This document shows, piece by piece, positions 6,380 to 13,567 of a DNA stretch of 29,247 nt. Position 1 is the first letter of the stretch. Every line of letters starts with the position of its first letter. The notes under the pieces are model-generated. The model made no database searches. It saw only the letters and a list, made by a program, of their open reading frames with translations, and was not told the DNA's origin. This DNA is from Candidatus Sphingobacterium stercoripullorum (GTDB taxonomy: Bacteria; Bacteroidota; Bacteroidia; Sphingobacteriales; Sphingobacteriaceae). The stretch covers positions 1 through 29,247 of the forward strand of contig DXEZ01000163.1 in assembly GCA_019114715.1 (NCBI GenBank), written 5' to 3'. The translations under genes were made by a program, and so were the position numbers.

Positions 6380-9300
6380 ACGCGCAATAGAGAAATTAAT
6401 TTATCAATATCTATTGGTTTACTAATATAATCGTTCGCGCCGGCTTCAATAGATTTTTCTTTGTCTCCTTTCATAGCCTTGGCCGTGACGGCTAAAATAG
6501 GAAGCTTCTGGTGGCTTTTATTTTTCCTGATTAAACCGATAGCTTCATAGCCGTCCATTTCAGGCATCATGATATCTATCAATACCAGGTCGATTTTATT
6601 GTCATCTTTTTCGAGTACTTCCACCGCTTCTTTCCCGTTGTAAGCGATCTCTACTTCCATGGCGTAATTCTGCAGTACGTTTGATAAAGCGAAAACATTC
6701 CTCATGTCATCATCGGCAATTAAAATCTTTTTGCCTTCTAATACGTCTTTATTGACGCCGTTTTTATGGTGTGAGACAACCTCTTTTTCCTCTTGATAAT
6801 TTTCGTTAATCTTATTTAAGAATAAGTTGATTTCATCCATCAACCTATCGTGGGACTTCTCCGCTTTTAGAATTAAGGCATTCGAGTATTTGAGTATATA
6901 CTCTACTTTATCCCTCGGCAGCTCGTAAGCCGTATTGATGATAACCGGGCAACTGCTGTGTTCAGGGTCGGCTTTGATTTTTGAGAGTAGTTCCAAACCA
7001 TCCATATCTGGGAGCTGGAGATCTAAAATGATGGTGTCGAAGGTGCCGTTAGACTCTAAGTTTTCTAGTGCTTCTTTCCCGGTGAAAGCTTGTGCAACTT
7101 TGATGTTTTGCTGCTCCAAGGCATCTCGGATAAAGTTGCTCTGCACCTCTTGGTCCTCTATTATTAGGATACTCTTTTGCTGGCTTTCTAGTTGATTTAA
7201 GAATTCAAAAATCTGAATTATCTTCTCTTCGCTTGCTGGCTTACTCATAAAGCCAATAGCTCCTTTTTTGATGAAACCCTCGGGATCAAAGGAAGCTGCA
7301 GACATCATGTGTATGGGGATATGCTTGGTATGTATATCATTTTTTAGCGTTTTTAGAACTTCCCAACCGTTTGCGATTGGAAGCATCACATCGAGTAAGA
7401 TGGCATGAGGCAGAATCTCCTGTGCCAAGCGAATTCCATTTTCACCGTTGTAAGCCAGAGCAGCTTCAAAGCCCTGCTGAAGTGCAAAGTCTTTTAAAAT
7501 CTCCGCAAAATTATGATCGTCTTCAATTATTAATATCGTTTTCTTACCTGTACCAGCCTTATTGCCTGCTTCTTTTTCTTTAGGAAAGACTGTAGTGCCA
7601 TTGTCAGCATGCTTCTTAGAAGGCTTTAGGAGTGTGTTATCTTTTTTTGCAACTTGGCTTCTTTCAGGTTGGTTGACTGGTTGATTATCCCCAGTGTAAG
7701 GTTTATAAGGGCAGGTGAAGGTGAAAGTACTACCCACTTCTTCTTCACTGGCCACCTGTATTTCTCCACCCAATAGTGTGGCAATTTCTTTTGAGATCGA
7801 TAGCCCTAAGCCTGTTCCTCCGTATTTCCTGCTAGTGGAACCATCCTCTTGCCTAAAGGCCTCAAAAATAATGTCGAGCTTTTCTTTTTGAATGCCTTTC
7901 CCGGAGTCTTTACACTCAAAATACAGACGATCCTCTTTTTTATAGAAACGCAGGTGAATGTCGCCTCCTTCGTTGGTGAACTTAAAGGCGTTGGAAAGGA
8001 AGTTTTTAAGGATTTGATTGATTTTGTCCTCATCGCTCATGAAATCCTCCGGCATATTCGGCGCTATTTCTATCTTGAAATGTATGTTTTTGCTTTCTGC
8101 CAGCTCCCTAAATAAAGACTCCGATCGGTTTGCTATTTCTTTGGTTAGAACTTTATCTTCTAAAATCTCGTACTTGCCCGCCTCTATTTTTGAGAGATCT
8201 AGAATGTCATTAATCAGATTTAATAAGTCGCTACCAGCAGAATGAATGACGGTCGCATACTTTACTTGTTCCTCGGACAGATTGTTTTGGTTGTTATCCT
8301 TTAATAATTTTGCTAAAATAAGAACACTATTTAGAGGTGTTCGTAATTCATGACTCATGTTGGCCATAAACTCCGATTTGTATTTGTTGGAGAGCTCCAC
8401 CTCGTGTATTTTTTGCTCCACTGCTTCTTGCGCCTTTTTAAGATCTATGTTTTTCTTTTTGAGCTCTTGTGCATTTTGATTTAACGAGATGTTGCTTTCT
8501 GTAAGCTCCTCTTGCTGTACACGGAGCTCCTCTTCGGATGCTTCTAGTAGGTGTGTTTTCTGCATCAATTCTTCGTTAGTAATGCGGAGCTCCTCTTGAT
8601 GCGCTTCCATTTCTTCAGACTGTGCTTGTGTTTCCTTTAGAAGTTCTTTTACTAGTTGATGATTCTGTAAAGACTGAATGGAAAGGGTAGCACTTCTGCA
8701 GGTGCGATGGAGGTATTCTTCTAGGTGTTCTTGTTTTATGTTTTCGAATTCCCCAAATAGCTCGACCACACCTAATGTGAAATCGTCGTAGCTTAGCGGA
8801 CAGATTACGACCTTTGCATGGTTAATTTGAGTTAAAGAGGTCTTTAGCTGTATTTGATCATCAGGCTGTATATTTATATAGCGTATCGTTCTATCCTCTA
8901 GGATGCTCCCTAATATCCCGTCCCCGGCGGTAAAGCTTTTGAACTGCATGCTAGCTTTAGCAACTCCGAAGGAGCTGCTTAGCTCAAATTCACTAGAATC
9001 AGGCTGTCGAATGTATACGCTAGCCGCGTAGAGTCCAAGGGTTTCTTTTAAATGAGCTAGGAAAGTGTTTAACACCTCATCCACCTCTTCTACTTTAATG
9101 AGGTCCTCATTTAGGAGGTTGGTTTTATTTAATATCCAGTTTGTATTCGTTAAATCATTTTGAACCGCTTCTAGTTCATGGTTTAACTTTCTGGAGTTTT
9201 TGTTTATTTGATTTAGGAAGTTGAGTATTTGCAGTATGAAATATCCTATAAACCCTAGGATGATTAAGGTTATAGCCGTGAGGATAAAAGTTGTGGTTCG

Positions 9301-9849
9301 CAACGCCTCGACTTGGCCTTTATTAGACTCTAGGTCCTCTAGGTGTGTTTGGAAGTTTCCCACTCGGAGTTGGTGGAATGCTGTTTTTAGGTTAAATAAA
9401 AACACATCCTCTTCTTTGTCTCCAATATAAGTTTTACCTAATATTTCTTTACTTAAAGCAGTAACTAGCTCCAAGTCAGAAGAATTGTCAAGGGATTTCT
9501 GGTCCGATAAACGGCGCAATATCCGGTTTACTTGGGTCGTTTTATCATTGATATTTATGAGTAGGTCAGTGCCTTCTGAATTGTCTTCAATGGGATCATT
9601 TTCATTTTTCAATAAAATCAATTGGAATAGTAAGCTCTCTAGATCGAGTGCTTCGACAGAAGTCTGTCTGAACTGGTTAACACTATACGCACTAATTTCG
9701 TTGACTTGCTTTAGCTTTATCAATAGGAACGCTTGTGTTCCAAATATTAATAGGCCGGCAATACTCAAAGCTAGTATTACTCTAGTCCTTAGGGCTAATC
9801 TTTTATTCATTTTTCTGTTATTCTTAATGGTAGAATTTATATCATGCAT
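6367..9849 (-). CDS. Membrane hybrid kinase: sensor-GAF-coil-HisKA-HATPase-REC-REC-REC
   Basis: Numbered from the ATG at 9849 this is 1160 residues. Two membrane helices (about 24-45 and 186-210) flank a helical periplasmic sensor of CHASE3/four-helix type. A GAF domain (about 253-393) follows, then a long coiled coil (about 403-488). The DHp domain has His500 in NMSHELRTP; the ATPase has NFLSNAFKFT, DSGKGI and GGTGLGL. Three receiver domains follow with acceptors Asp820, Asp943 and Asp1092. In the second, the usual Lys-Pro is Lys995-Ala. The coil has Glu-Glu pairs at 412, 419, 426, 440 and 447, exactly in heptad register, and AQSEEMEA fits the core of the chemoreceptor methylation consensus. 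An earlier in-frame TTG at 9870 is an unlikely start; ATG 9810 is the other candidate. It heads the cheR-cheB-kinase operon. Confidence 0.92.
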   Translation of the reverse strand: MHDINSTIKNNRKMNKRLALRTRVILALSIAGLLIFGTQAFLLIKLKQVNEISAYSVNQFRQTSVEALDLESLLFQLILLKNENDPIEDNSEGTDLLININDKTTQVNRILRRLSDQKSLDNSSDLELVTALSKEILGKTYIGDKEEDVFLFNLKTAFHQLRVGNFQTHLEDLESNKGQVEALRTTTFILTAITLIILGFIGYFILQILNFLNQINKNSRKLNHELEAVQNDLTNTNWILNKTNLLNEDLIKVEEVDEVLNTFLAHLKETLGLYAASVYIRQPDSSEFELSSSFGVAKASMQFKSFTAGDGILGSILEDRTIRYINIQPDDQIQLKTSLTQINHAKVVICPLSYDDFTLGVVELFGEFENIKQEHLEEYLHRTCRSATLSIQSLQNHQLVKELLKETQAQSEEMEAHQEELRITNEELMQKTHLLEASEEELRVQQEELTESNISLNQNAQELKKKNIDLKKAQEAVEQKIHEVELSNKYKSEFMANMSHELRTPLNSVLILAKLLKDNNQNNLSEEQVKYATVIHSAGSDLLNLINDILDLSKIEAGKYEILEDKVLTKEIANRSESLFRELAESKNIHFKIEIAPNMPEDFMSDEDKINQILKNFLSNAFKFTNEGGDIHLRFYKKEDRLYFECKDSGKGIQKEKLDIIFEAFRQEDGSTSRKYGGTGLGLSISKEIATLLGGEIQVASEEEVGSTFTFTCPYKPYTGDNQPVNQPERSQVAKKDNTLLKPSKKHADNGTTVFPKEKEAGNKAGTGKKTILIIEDDHNFAEILKDFALQQGFEAALAYNGENGIRLAQEILPHAILLDVMLPIANGWEVLKTLKNDIHTKHIPIHMMSAASFDPEGFIKKGAIGFMSKPASEEKIIQIFEFLNQLESQQKSILIIEDQEVQSNFIRDALEQQNIKVAQAFTGKEALENLESNGTFDTIILDLQLPDMDGLELLSKIKADPEHSSCPVIINTAYELPRDKVEYILKYSNALILKAEKSHDRLMDEINLFLNKINENYQEEKEVVSHHKNGVNKDVLEGKKILIADDDMRNVFALSNVLQNYAMEVEIAYNGKEAVEVLEKDDNKIDLVLIDIMMPEMDGYEAIGLIRKNKSHQKLPILAVTAKAMKGDKEKSIEAGANDYISKPIDIDKLISLLRVWLS

Positions 9850-10062
9850 GTCATGGTGACCCCCAAACAATAATATAAATTACTTCTCGCAATCAGGTAG
9901 ATTATGTCCTACCCTGATTTTATGCAAAATATATGCCTAAGATAAGAACTTTGAATATAATATTCAGCGATAGTGCTGTGGATAATATTTATTTTTAAAT
10001 TCAGGGTGTTATTTTGCGCAAAGAATGCATATCTTTATCGGTATTCACATTTATATAAAATT

Positions 10063-11040
10063 ATGGGACCAGAAGTATCGATAATATTGATGATTGTTGG
10101 AGGAGTAATTGGGCTCTCTTTGCTCTTTTATATTCTTCCATTGAATTTATGGTTTACGGCACAACTTTCCAATGTCCGTATAGGCTTACTCAACTTAGTT
10201 TTAATGCGTTTAAGAAAAGTTTCTCCAGCATTGATTACCAATGCCATGATCACAGCTACCAAAGCTGGATTGAGGGTAACTACCAACAAACTAGAAACAC
10301 ATTATTTAGCAGGTGGAAATGTCAATAAAGTGATCAAGGCTTTGATCTCTGCTGATAAAGCGAATATTTCTTTAGATTTTAAATTAGCAACGGCTATAGA
10401 TTTAGCTGGTAGAGATGTTTTTGATGCCGTTCAATTGTCGGTGAATCCGCAAGTGATCAATACCCCTCCAGTAGCGGCAGTAGCTAAAGACGGTATTCAG
10501 CTAATTGCTAAAGCACGAGTTACCGTTAGGGCGAATATTAACCAACTAGTGGGAGGTGCTGGGGAGGAAACCATATTAGCTCGCGTGGGAGAAGGGATAG
10601 TCACAACGATTGGGTCGGCCAATGAGCACAAAGAGATTTTGGAAAATCCAGACTCAATGTCCAAAACGGTATTAGCAAAAGGTCTGGATTCGGGAACTGC
10701 CTTTGAGATATTGTCTATAGATATCGCCGATATTGATATTGGCGATAACGTAGGCGCGAAATTGCAAACCGATCAAGCTGAAGCGGATTTGAAAGTGGCA
10801 AATGCAAAAGCCGAGGAGCGTAGAGCAATGGCTGTTGCTGGAGAGCAGGAAATGAGGGCTAAAGCTCAAGAAGCTAAAGCAAAGGTAATTGAGGCAGAAG
10901 CGCAGATTCCGTTAGCAATGGCTGAGGCATTCCGATCAGGTAACTTAGGTATCATGGACTACTATAAAATGCAAAATATTCAAGCTGATACCGATATGCG
11001 ATCGTCCATTTCTGGAGGACCATCGAATAAAAAGAAATAA
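10063..11040 (+). CDS. floA: Flotillin-like protein FloA (UPF0365 family)
   Basis: A 325-residue membrane-scaffold protein. It opens with one hydrophobic hairpin or helix (about 5-32), followed by the conserved FloA body: NVRIGLLNLVLMRLRKVSP, TATKAGL, HYLAGGNVNKV, SADKANI and the SPFH-like strand IQLIAKARVTVRAN. Then comes the Ala/Glu/Lys-rich coiled coil (QAEADLKVANAKAEERRAMA onward, about 225-290). FloA proteins form functional membrane microdomains; no function beyond that is shown here. The ATG at 10063 is chosen because earlier in-frame starts are GTG at 9973 and add a segment atypical of the family. It stands alone, divergent from the kinase operon. An nfeD-like partner, often seen with flotillins, is not adjacent. 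Confidence 0.93.
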   Translation: MGPEVSIILMIVGGVIGLSLLFYILPLNLWFTAQLSNVRIGLLNLVLMRLRKVSPALITNAMITATKAGLRVTTNKLETHYLAGGNVNKVIKALISADKANISLDFKLATAIDLAGRDVFDAVQLSVNPQVINTPPVAAVAKDGIQLIAKARVTVRANINQLVGGAGEETILARVGEGIVTTIGSANEHKEILENPDSMSKTVLAKGLDSGTAFEILSIDIADIDIGDNVGAKLQTDQAEADLKVANAKAEERRAMAVAGEQEMRAKAQEAKAKVIEAEAQIPLAMAEAFRSGNLGIMDYYKMQNIQADTDMRSSISGGPSNKKK

Positions 11041-11047
11041 ATCGGTT

Positions 11048-11105
11048 CCAATCGAAAGTTTCGGTTGGTGTTTTATAGCTGTTTTTATCCTCCTGTATCG
11101 GGAGG
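11048..11105 (+). terminator. Tandem hairpins ending floA
   Basis: The first hairpin, ccaatcgaa / ttcggttgg (11048-11056 with 11060-11068), has one pair that is G-U only in plus-strand RNA plus a 3-base loop, and is followed by tgtttta. The second, cctcc / ggagg (11089-11093 with 11101-11105), has a 7-base loop and is followed by gttttcatatttt. Both suit the plus strand. Confidence 0.65.
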
Positions 11106-11118
11106 GTTTTCATATTTT

Positions 11119-11162
11119 AACCACCCACTCCTTTCAATTTAGAATGTTTACGTGCGGTGGTT
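11119..11162 (+). terminator. Third hairpin downstream of floA
   Basis: Arms aaccacccac (11119-11128) and gtg-c-ggtggtt (11152-11162) pair over 10 bases with one bulged c. The loop is about 23 bases and the 3' side runs directly into ttttattttt. It is a plausible back-up terminator for floA, or the end of a small transcript of its own. Confidence 0.5.
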
Positions 11163-11265
11163 TTATTTTTCTAGCTGCTCTTATCCGATTTTTCTGTAGG
11201 CATTACCAATCTATATTTTTTGAAGTATTGAATAAAAAATGCACTTTTAGATTAGGGAGTTAGGA

Positions 11266-11363
11266 AAAAACAAAACCCTGGTGTGGGGCACCAGGGTTTG
11301 CTACTAACCAATTATAAACCTAAATTATGAAAAGAATTGCTAATCCTCTCCGGATATAGCAAC
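11266..11363 (-). ncRNA. Candidate small RNA with two hairpins and an intrinsic terminator
   Basis: No protein gene covers this stretch, but the minus strand has the parts of an RNA gene of about 98 bases. First a 5' hairpin (11337-11362) pairs TTGCTA-(t)-ATCC with GGAT-TAGCAA: 10 pairs, one bulge, loop GGAGA. An AU-rich, probably single-stranded linker follows (about 11300-11336). Last comes a perfect 11-base-pair hairpin, aaaccctggtg / caccagggttt (11273-11299), loop CCCCA in the RNA, followed on the minus strand by TTTTGTTTTTT. The long U-run is on this strand only. A promoter-like element lies at 11366-11397, placing the start at the foot of the first hairpin. No known RNA family was recognised. 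Confidence 0.55.
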
Positions 11364-11365
11364 TG

Positions 11366-11397
11366 CAAATATGCGATATAAATGAAGCAAAACGAAA
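11366..11397 (-). promoter_or_regulatory. Promoter-like element of the small-RNA candidate
   Basis: The minus strand reads TTTC (11394-11397), 20 bases, then CATATTTG (11366-11373). These are near matches to TTTG and TAnnTTTG with normal spacing. The octamer and the spacing are identical to those ahead of trpL. A start 3-4 bases downstream would fall at the 5' foot of the first hairpin. Confidence 0.4.
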
Positions 11398-11453
11398 GTA
11401 TGTTAGTGATAATATTGTTACATGGTCTTAATAAATGTTAAAATAATAGGATT

Positions 11454-11972
11454 ATGATTTTGAAAACCTTTAAAGATATTGAAGTCGTATTTTTGGATGT
11501 AGATGGAGTCCTTACCGATGGGAACATTTTAGTTCCTGAATCGGGTGAGCAGCTAAGAACCTTTAATGTTAAAGATGGTTACGCTATGCAGATGGCGATG
11601 AAAAAAGGCTTGGAGCTGATAGTCATTACCGGAGGGCGCTCTATTGGCGTGAAAAAGCGACTGGAAGGGCTGGGGATAAAGGACGTACATATGAATGTTT
11701 CCGATAAGTTAAGCCTGATGTTAAACATCGTTAAGGAGCGAGGGCTTGACCTTGAAAAGTGCATGTTTGTCGGAGATGATGTTCCCGATTACTGGTGTAT
11801 GGTCCGGGTGGGAATAGCAGCGTGTCCTAGAGATGCGGTGGAGGATATAAAGGAAGTTTCTGATTATATTTCTCCCTATATTGGGGGTAAAGGTGTAGTA
11901 CGTGATGTGCTAGAGAAGTGTTTAAAGCTGAAAGGTCTTTGGCCTTTAATTGACCAAACCCAAAGTATATGA
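11454..11972 (+). CDS. kdsC: 3-deoxy-D-manno-octulosonate 8-phosphate phosphatase (HAD family)
   Basis: A 172-residue C0-type HAD phosphatase that removes phosphate from KDO-8-phosphate during lipopolysaccharide inner-core synthesis. Visible are the nucleophile motif LDVDGVLTDG (Asp15, Asp17), the KdsC-typical FNVKDGYAM, the Thr motif VITGGRS, a Lys in VSDK and the acidic motif GDDVPDYWCM. Asp-Asp-x-x-Asp binds Mg2+. Length is standard with no cap domain. It overlaps maf by the four bases ATGA, a two-gene operon often seen in Bacteroidota. Phosphatases acting on other sugar phosphates share this fold, but the KDGYAM segment favours KdsC. Confidence 0.9.
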   Translation: MILKTFKDIEVVFLDVDGVLTDGNILVPESGEQLRTFNVKDGYAMQMAMKKGLELIVITGGRSIGVKKRLEGLGIKDVHMNVSDKLSLMLNIVKERGLDLEKCMFVGDDVPDYWCMVRVGIAACPRDAVEDIKEVSDYISPYIGGKGVVRDVLEKCLKLKGLWPLIDQTQSI

Positions 11973-12559
11973 TATCCAAGATTAAGGAAAAAAGAATTAA
12001 CCTAGTTTTAGCTTCTAGTTCGCCTAGGCGTAAGGAACTGTTGGAGAAAATGGGGTTTTCATTTACCCTAGAGCGGGTCGATATAGATGAGGTGATAACT
12101 TCTAAAGATCCAGATGTTGCAGTTCGTGAAATTGCTGTCCATAAAGCCGAGGCCTGCCGCAGTAGGCTGAGAGCTGAAGACCTTTTAATTACCGCCGATA
12201 CGCTGGTTTACGCCTCGGGGCAGTTTTTAGGGAAGCCCAAGAACCATAAAGAGGCAAAAGAAATGATTCAGTGTTTATCGGGAAGTATCCATGAGGTCTA
12301 TACTGGAGTGGCGATTTGTTATAAAGGGGAGATTCATAGTTTTGCCGAGAAAACCCAGGTTGAATTTTATGAGCTAGAGGAATCCGATATCGCTTATTAT
12401 TTGACCCATTATGCATATTTGGATAAAGCCGGTAGTTATGGCATACAAGATTGGATCGGTTTAATCGGGGTGAAAAGGATTAACGGGTCTTTTGAGAATG
12501 TAATGGGGTTGCCAACATCTAGGCTTTATCAGGAGCTTCGTCGAATCCTAGAAGAATAA
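11969..12559 (+). CDS. maf: Maf-family nucleotide pyrophosphatase
   Basis: A 196-residue Maf protein, expected to hydrolyse non-canonical or pyrimidine nucleoside triphosphates (dTTP/UTP type) to monophosphate and pyrophosphate in the cytoplasm. The family signatures appear in order: LASSSPRRKELL (14-25), ITADT (69-73) with the catalytic Asp, LGKP (85-88), VYTGVAI (110-116), DKAGSYGIQ (152-160) and GSFENVMGLP (173-182). Length is normal. Its ATG lies inside the kdsC stop region (ATGA), so translation is likely coupled. Substrate choice within Maf/YhdE/YceF subtypes is not certain from sequence alone. Confidence 0.93.
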   Translation: MISKIKEKRINLVLASSSPRRKELLEKMGFSFTLERVDIDEVITSKDPDVAVREIAVHKAEACRSRLRAEDLLITADTLVYASGQFLGKPKNHKEAKEMIQCLSGSIHEVYTGVAICYKGEIHSFAEKTQVEFYELEESDIAYYLTHYAYLDKAGSYGIQDWIGLIGVKRINGSFENVMGLPTSRLYQELRRILEE

Positions 12560-12621
12560 ACTGGCAATGGCTCACCGTTTGTATACCGTTTTTTGTTGTT
12601 TGTAAAAATAATGTTGCTTGT

Positions 12622-12652
12622 GTTGGATAGTCCAAATTAAATTTATACTTTG
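12622..12652 (+). promoter_or_regulatory. Promoter-like element upstream of the 38-residue gene
   Basis: GTTG (12622-12625), then 19 bases, then ATACTTTG (12645-12652). The TTTG is exact, while the TA is displaced by one base from the consensus. It would leave an untranslated leader of about 35 bases before the ATG at 12692. Confidence 0.35.
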
Positions 12653-12691
12653 GCAACGGAGACTTAACAATTTATTAAACCTAGTTCAATC

Positions 12692-12808
12692 ATGGGAGAC
12701 TTTCTTTTACAACATGAGCTAGCGCTGATTGTCACTGCATTTATTTTAATGGGGTCAGCATCAGCTATTTATATAGCTTTTAAACGTTTTATGAAAAGGG
12801 TAGGTTAA
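12692..12808 (+). CDS. Single-pass membrane miniprotein, 38 residues, unknown function
   Basis: An open frame from ATG 12692 to TAA 12808. It begins MGDFLLQHEL, has one hydrophobic helix at about residues 11-29 (LALIVTAFILM, then small residues and IYIAF) and ends in a basic tail KRFMKRVG, giving a positive-inside arrangement with the C-terminus in the cytoplasm. Support comes from this membrane topology, a promoter-like element upstream, and a strong terminator whose 5' arm encodes the last residues. Its stop overlaps the stop of trpA on the other strand. I recognise no family. It could still be a chance frame in the gap. Confidence 0.5.
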   Translation: MGDFLLQHELALIVTAFILMGSASAIYIAFKRFMKRVG

Positions 12809-12822
12809 TTACCACCCTTTTC
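12793..12822. terminator. Bidirectional terminator made from two overlapping gene ends
   Basis: Left arm gaaaagggt-a-ggt (12793-12805) pairs with acc-acccttttc (12811-12822): 12 pairs, one bulged a, loop taatt. Both stop codons (plus 12806-12808, minus 12805-12807) lie in or next to the loop. The arms encode the last residues of the miniprotein and of TrpA. It would end both transcripts. Confidence 0.65.
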
Positions 12823-13563
12823 TCTAATTGTATTTATAAAATCCTCGGGGCTAACGCCTGCATTTAGGGCTTTTATAAAAGCAGTTCCAATGATAGCACC
12901 ATCGGTGTATAGGACGCTCTTTTCAAAGCTTTCTTTGTTGTGTATGCCAAAGCCCACCACTAGTGGAGCCTTCAATTGCATGGCCTGGATACGTTTGAAA
13001 TAAGCAGACGTGTTTTCATCTATTGCCAAGTTTTTTCCCGTAGTAGCATTCGATGAAAGCAGGTAAATGAAGCTTGTAGAGAGCTCATCTATCTGCCTGA
13101 TTCTTTCTGGAGAAGTCTGCGGTGTGATCAAAAACACCATGCTGATGCCGTATTGCTTGAAAATATCTTGGTATTCCTTTTTGTATACTTCGATGGGTAA
13201 ATCTGGAATGATGAGGCCTTTGACACCTACTTCTTGACACTTTTTACAAAATTTCTGGACGCCAAATTGCAAGATGGGGTTGAAGTAGCCCATTAAATAA
13301 TAAGGAATATGTACTTCGGATTTAAAAGCCGATAGTTGCTCTAGAAGAACCTTTATACTCATCCCATTTTTTAGAGACTGCAGTGAACTCTGCTGAATAA
13401 CTGGCCCATCAGCCACTGGGTCCGAGTAGGGTATCCCGATTTCTAAAAAGTCAACACCAGCCTGCTCTAGACTCTTGGCTATAGGTAGGGTGCTCTCCAG
13501 ATCCGGATATCCCGCGGTGTAGTAAATGGAAAGTTTTTTAGCGTTGTTATTGTTCGTTTTCAT
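12805..13563 (-). CDS. trpA: Tryptophan synthase alpha chain
   Basis: A 252-residue TIM-barrel enzyme that cleaves indole-3-glycerol phosphate to indole and glyceraldehyde 3-phosphate, passing indole through the tunnel to TrpB. EIGIPYSDPVADGP contains the catalytic Glu41 and Asp52 at the spacing of Glu49/Asp60 in Salmonella. YYLMGYFNP (about 92-100), GLIIPDLP and the phosphate-binding GFGIHN and GAIIGTAFI loops are in place. It is slightly short for the family (usually about 260-270), mainly at the N-terminus, which has a run of Asn. It is the last gene of the trp operon, starts 4 bases after trpB and ends in the shared terminator with the convergent miniprotein. Confidence 0.96.
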   Translation of the reverse strand: MKTNNNNAKKLSIYYTAGYPDLESTLPIAKSLEQAGVDFLEIGIPYSDPVADGPVIQQSSLQSLKNGMSIKVLLEQLSAFKSEVHIPYYLMGYFNPILQFGVQKFCKKCQEVGVKGLIIPDLPIEVYKKEYQDIFKQYGISMVFLITPQTSPERIRQIDELSTSFIYLLSSNATTGKNLAIDENTSAYFKRIQAMQLKAPLVVGFGIHNKESFEKSVLYTDGAIIGTAFIKALNAGVSPEDFINTIREKGGN

Positions 13564-13567
13564 GAGC

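Noticed and set aside
9973..10062. GTG-started N-terminal extension of FloA
   Set aside because: The ATG at 10063 gives the typical short N-terminus and membrane segment; the extension is not family-like.
11315..11357. Plus-strand 10-codon frame MKRIANPLRI with a receptor-like leader as a decayed receptor gene
   Set aside because: No downstream receptor sequence remains, and the frame's end falls in the hairpin of the minus-strand RNA candidate, which explains the conserved-looking structure better.
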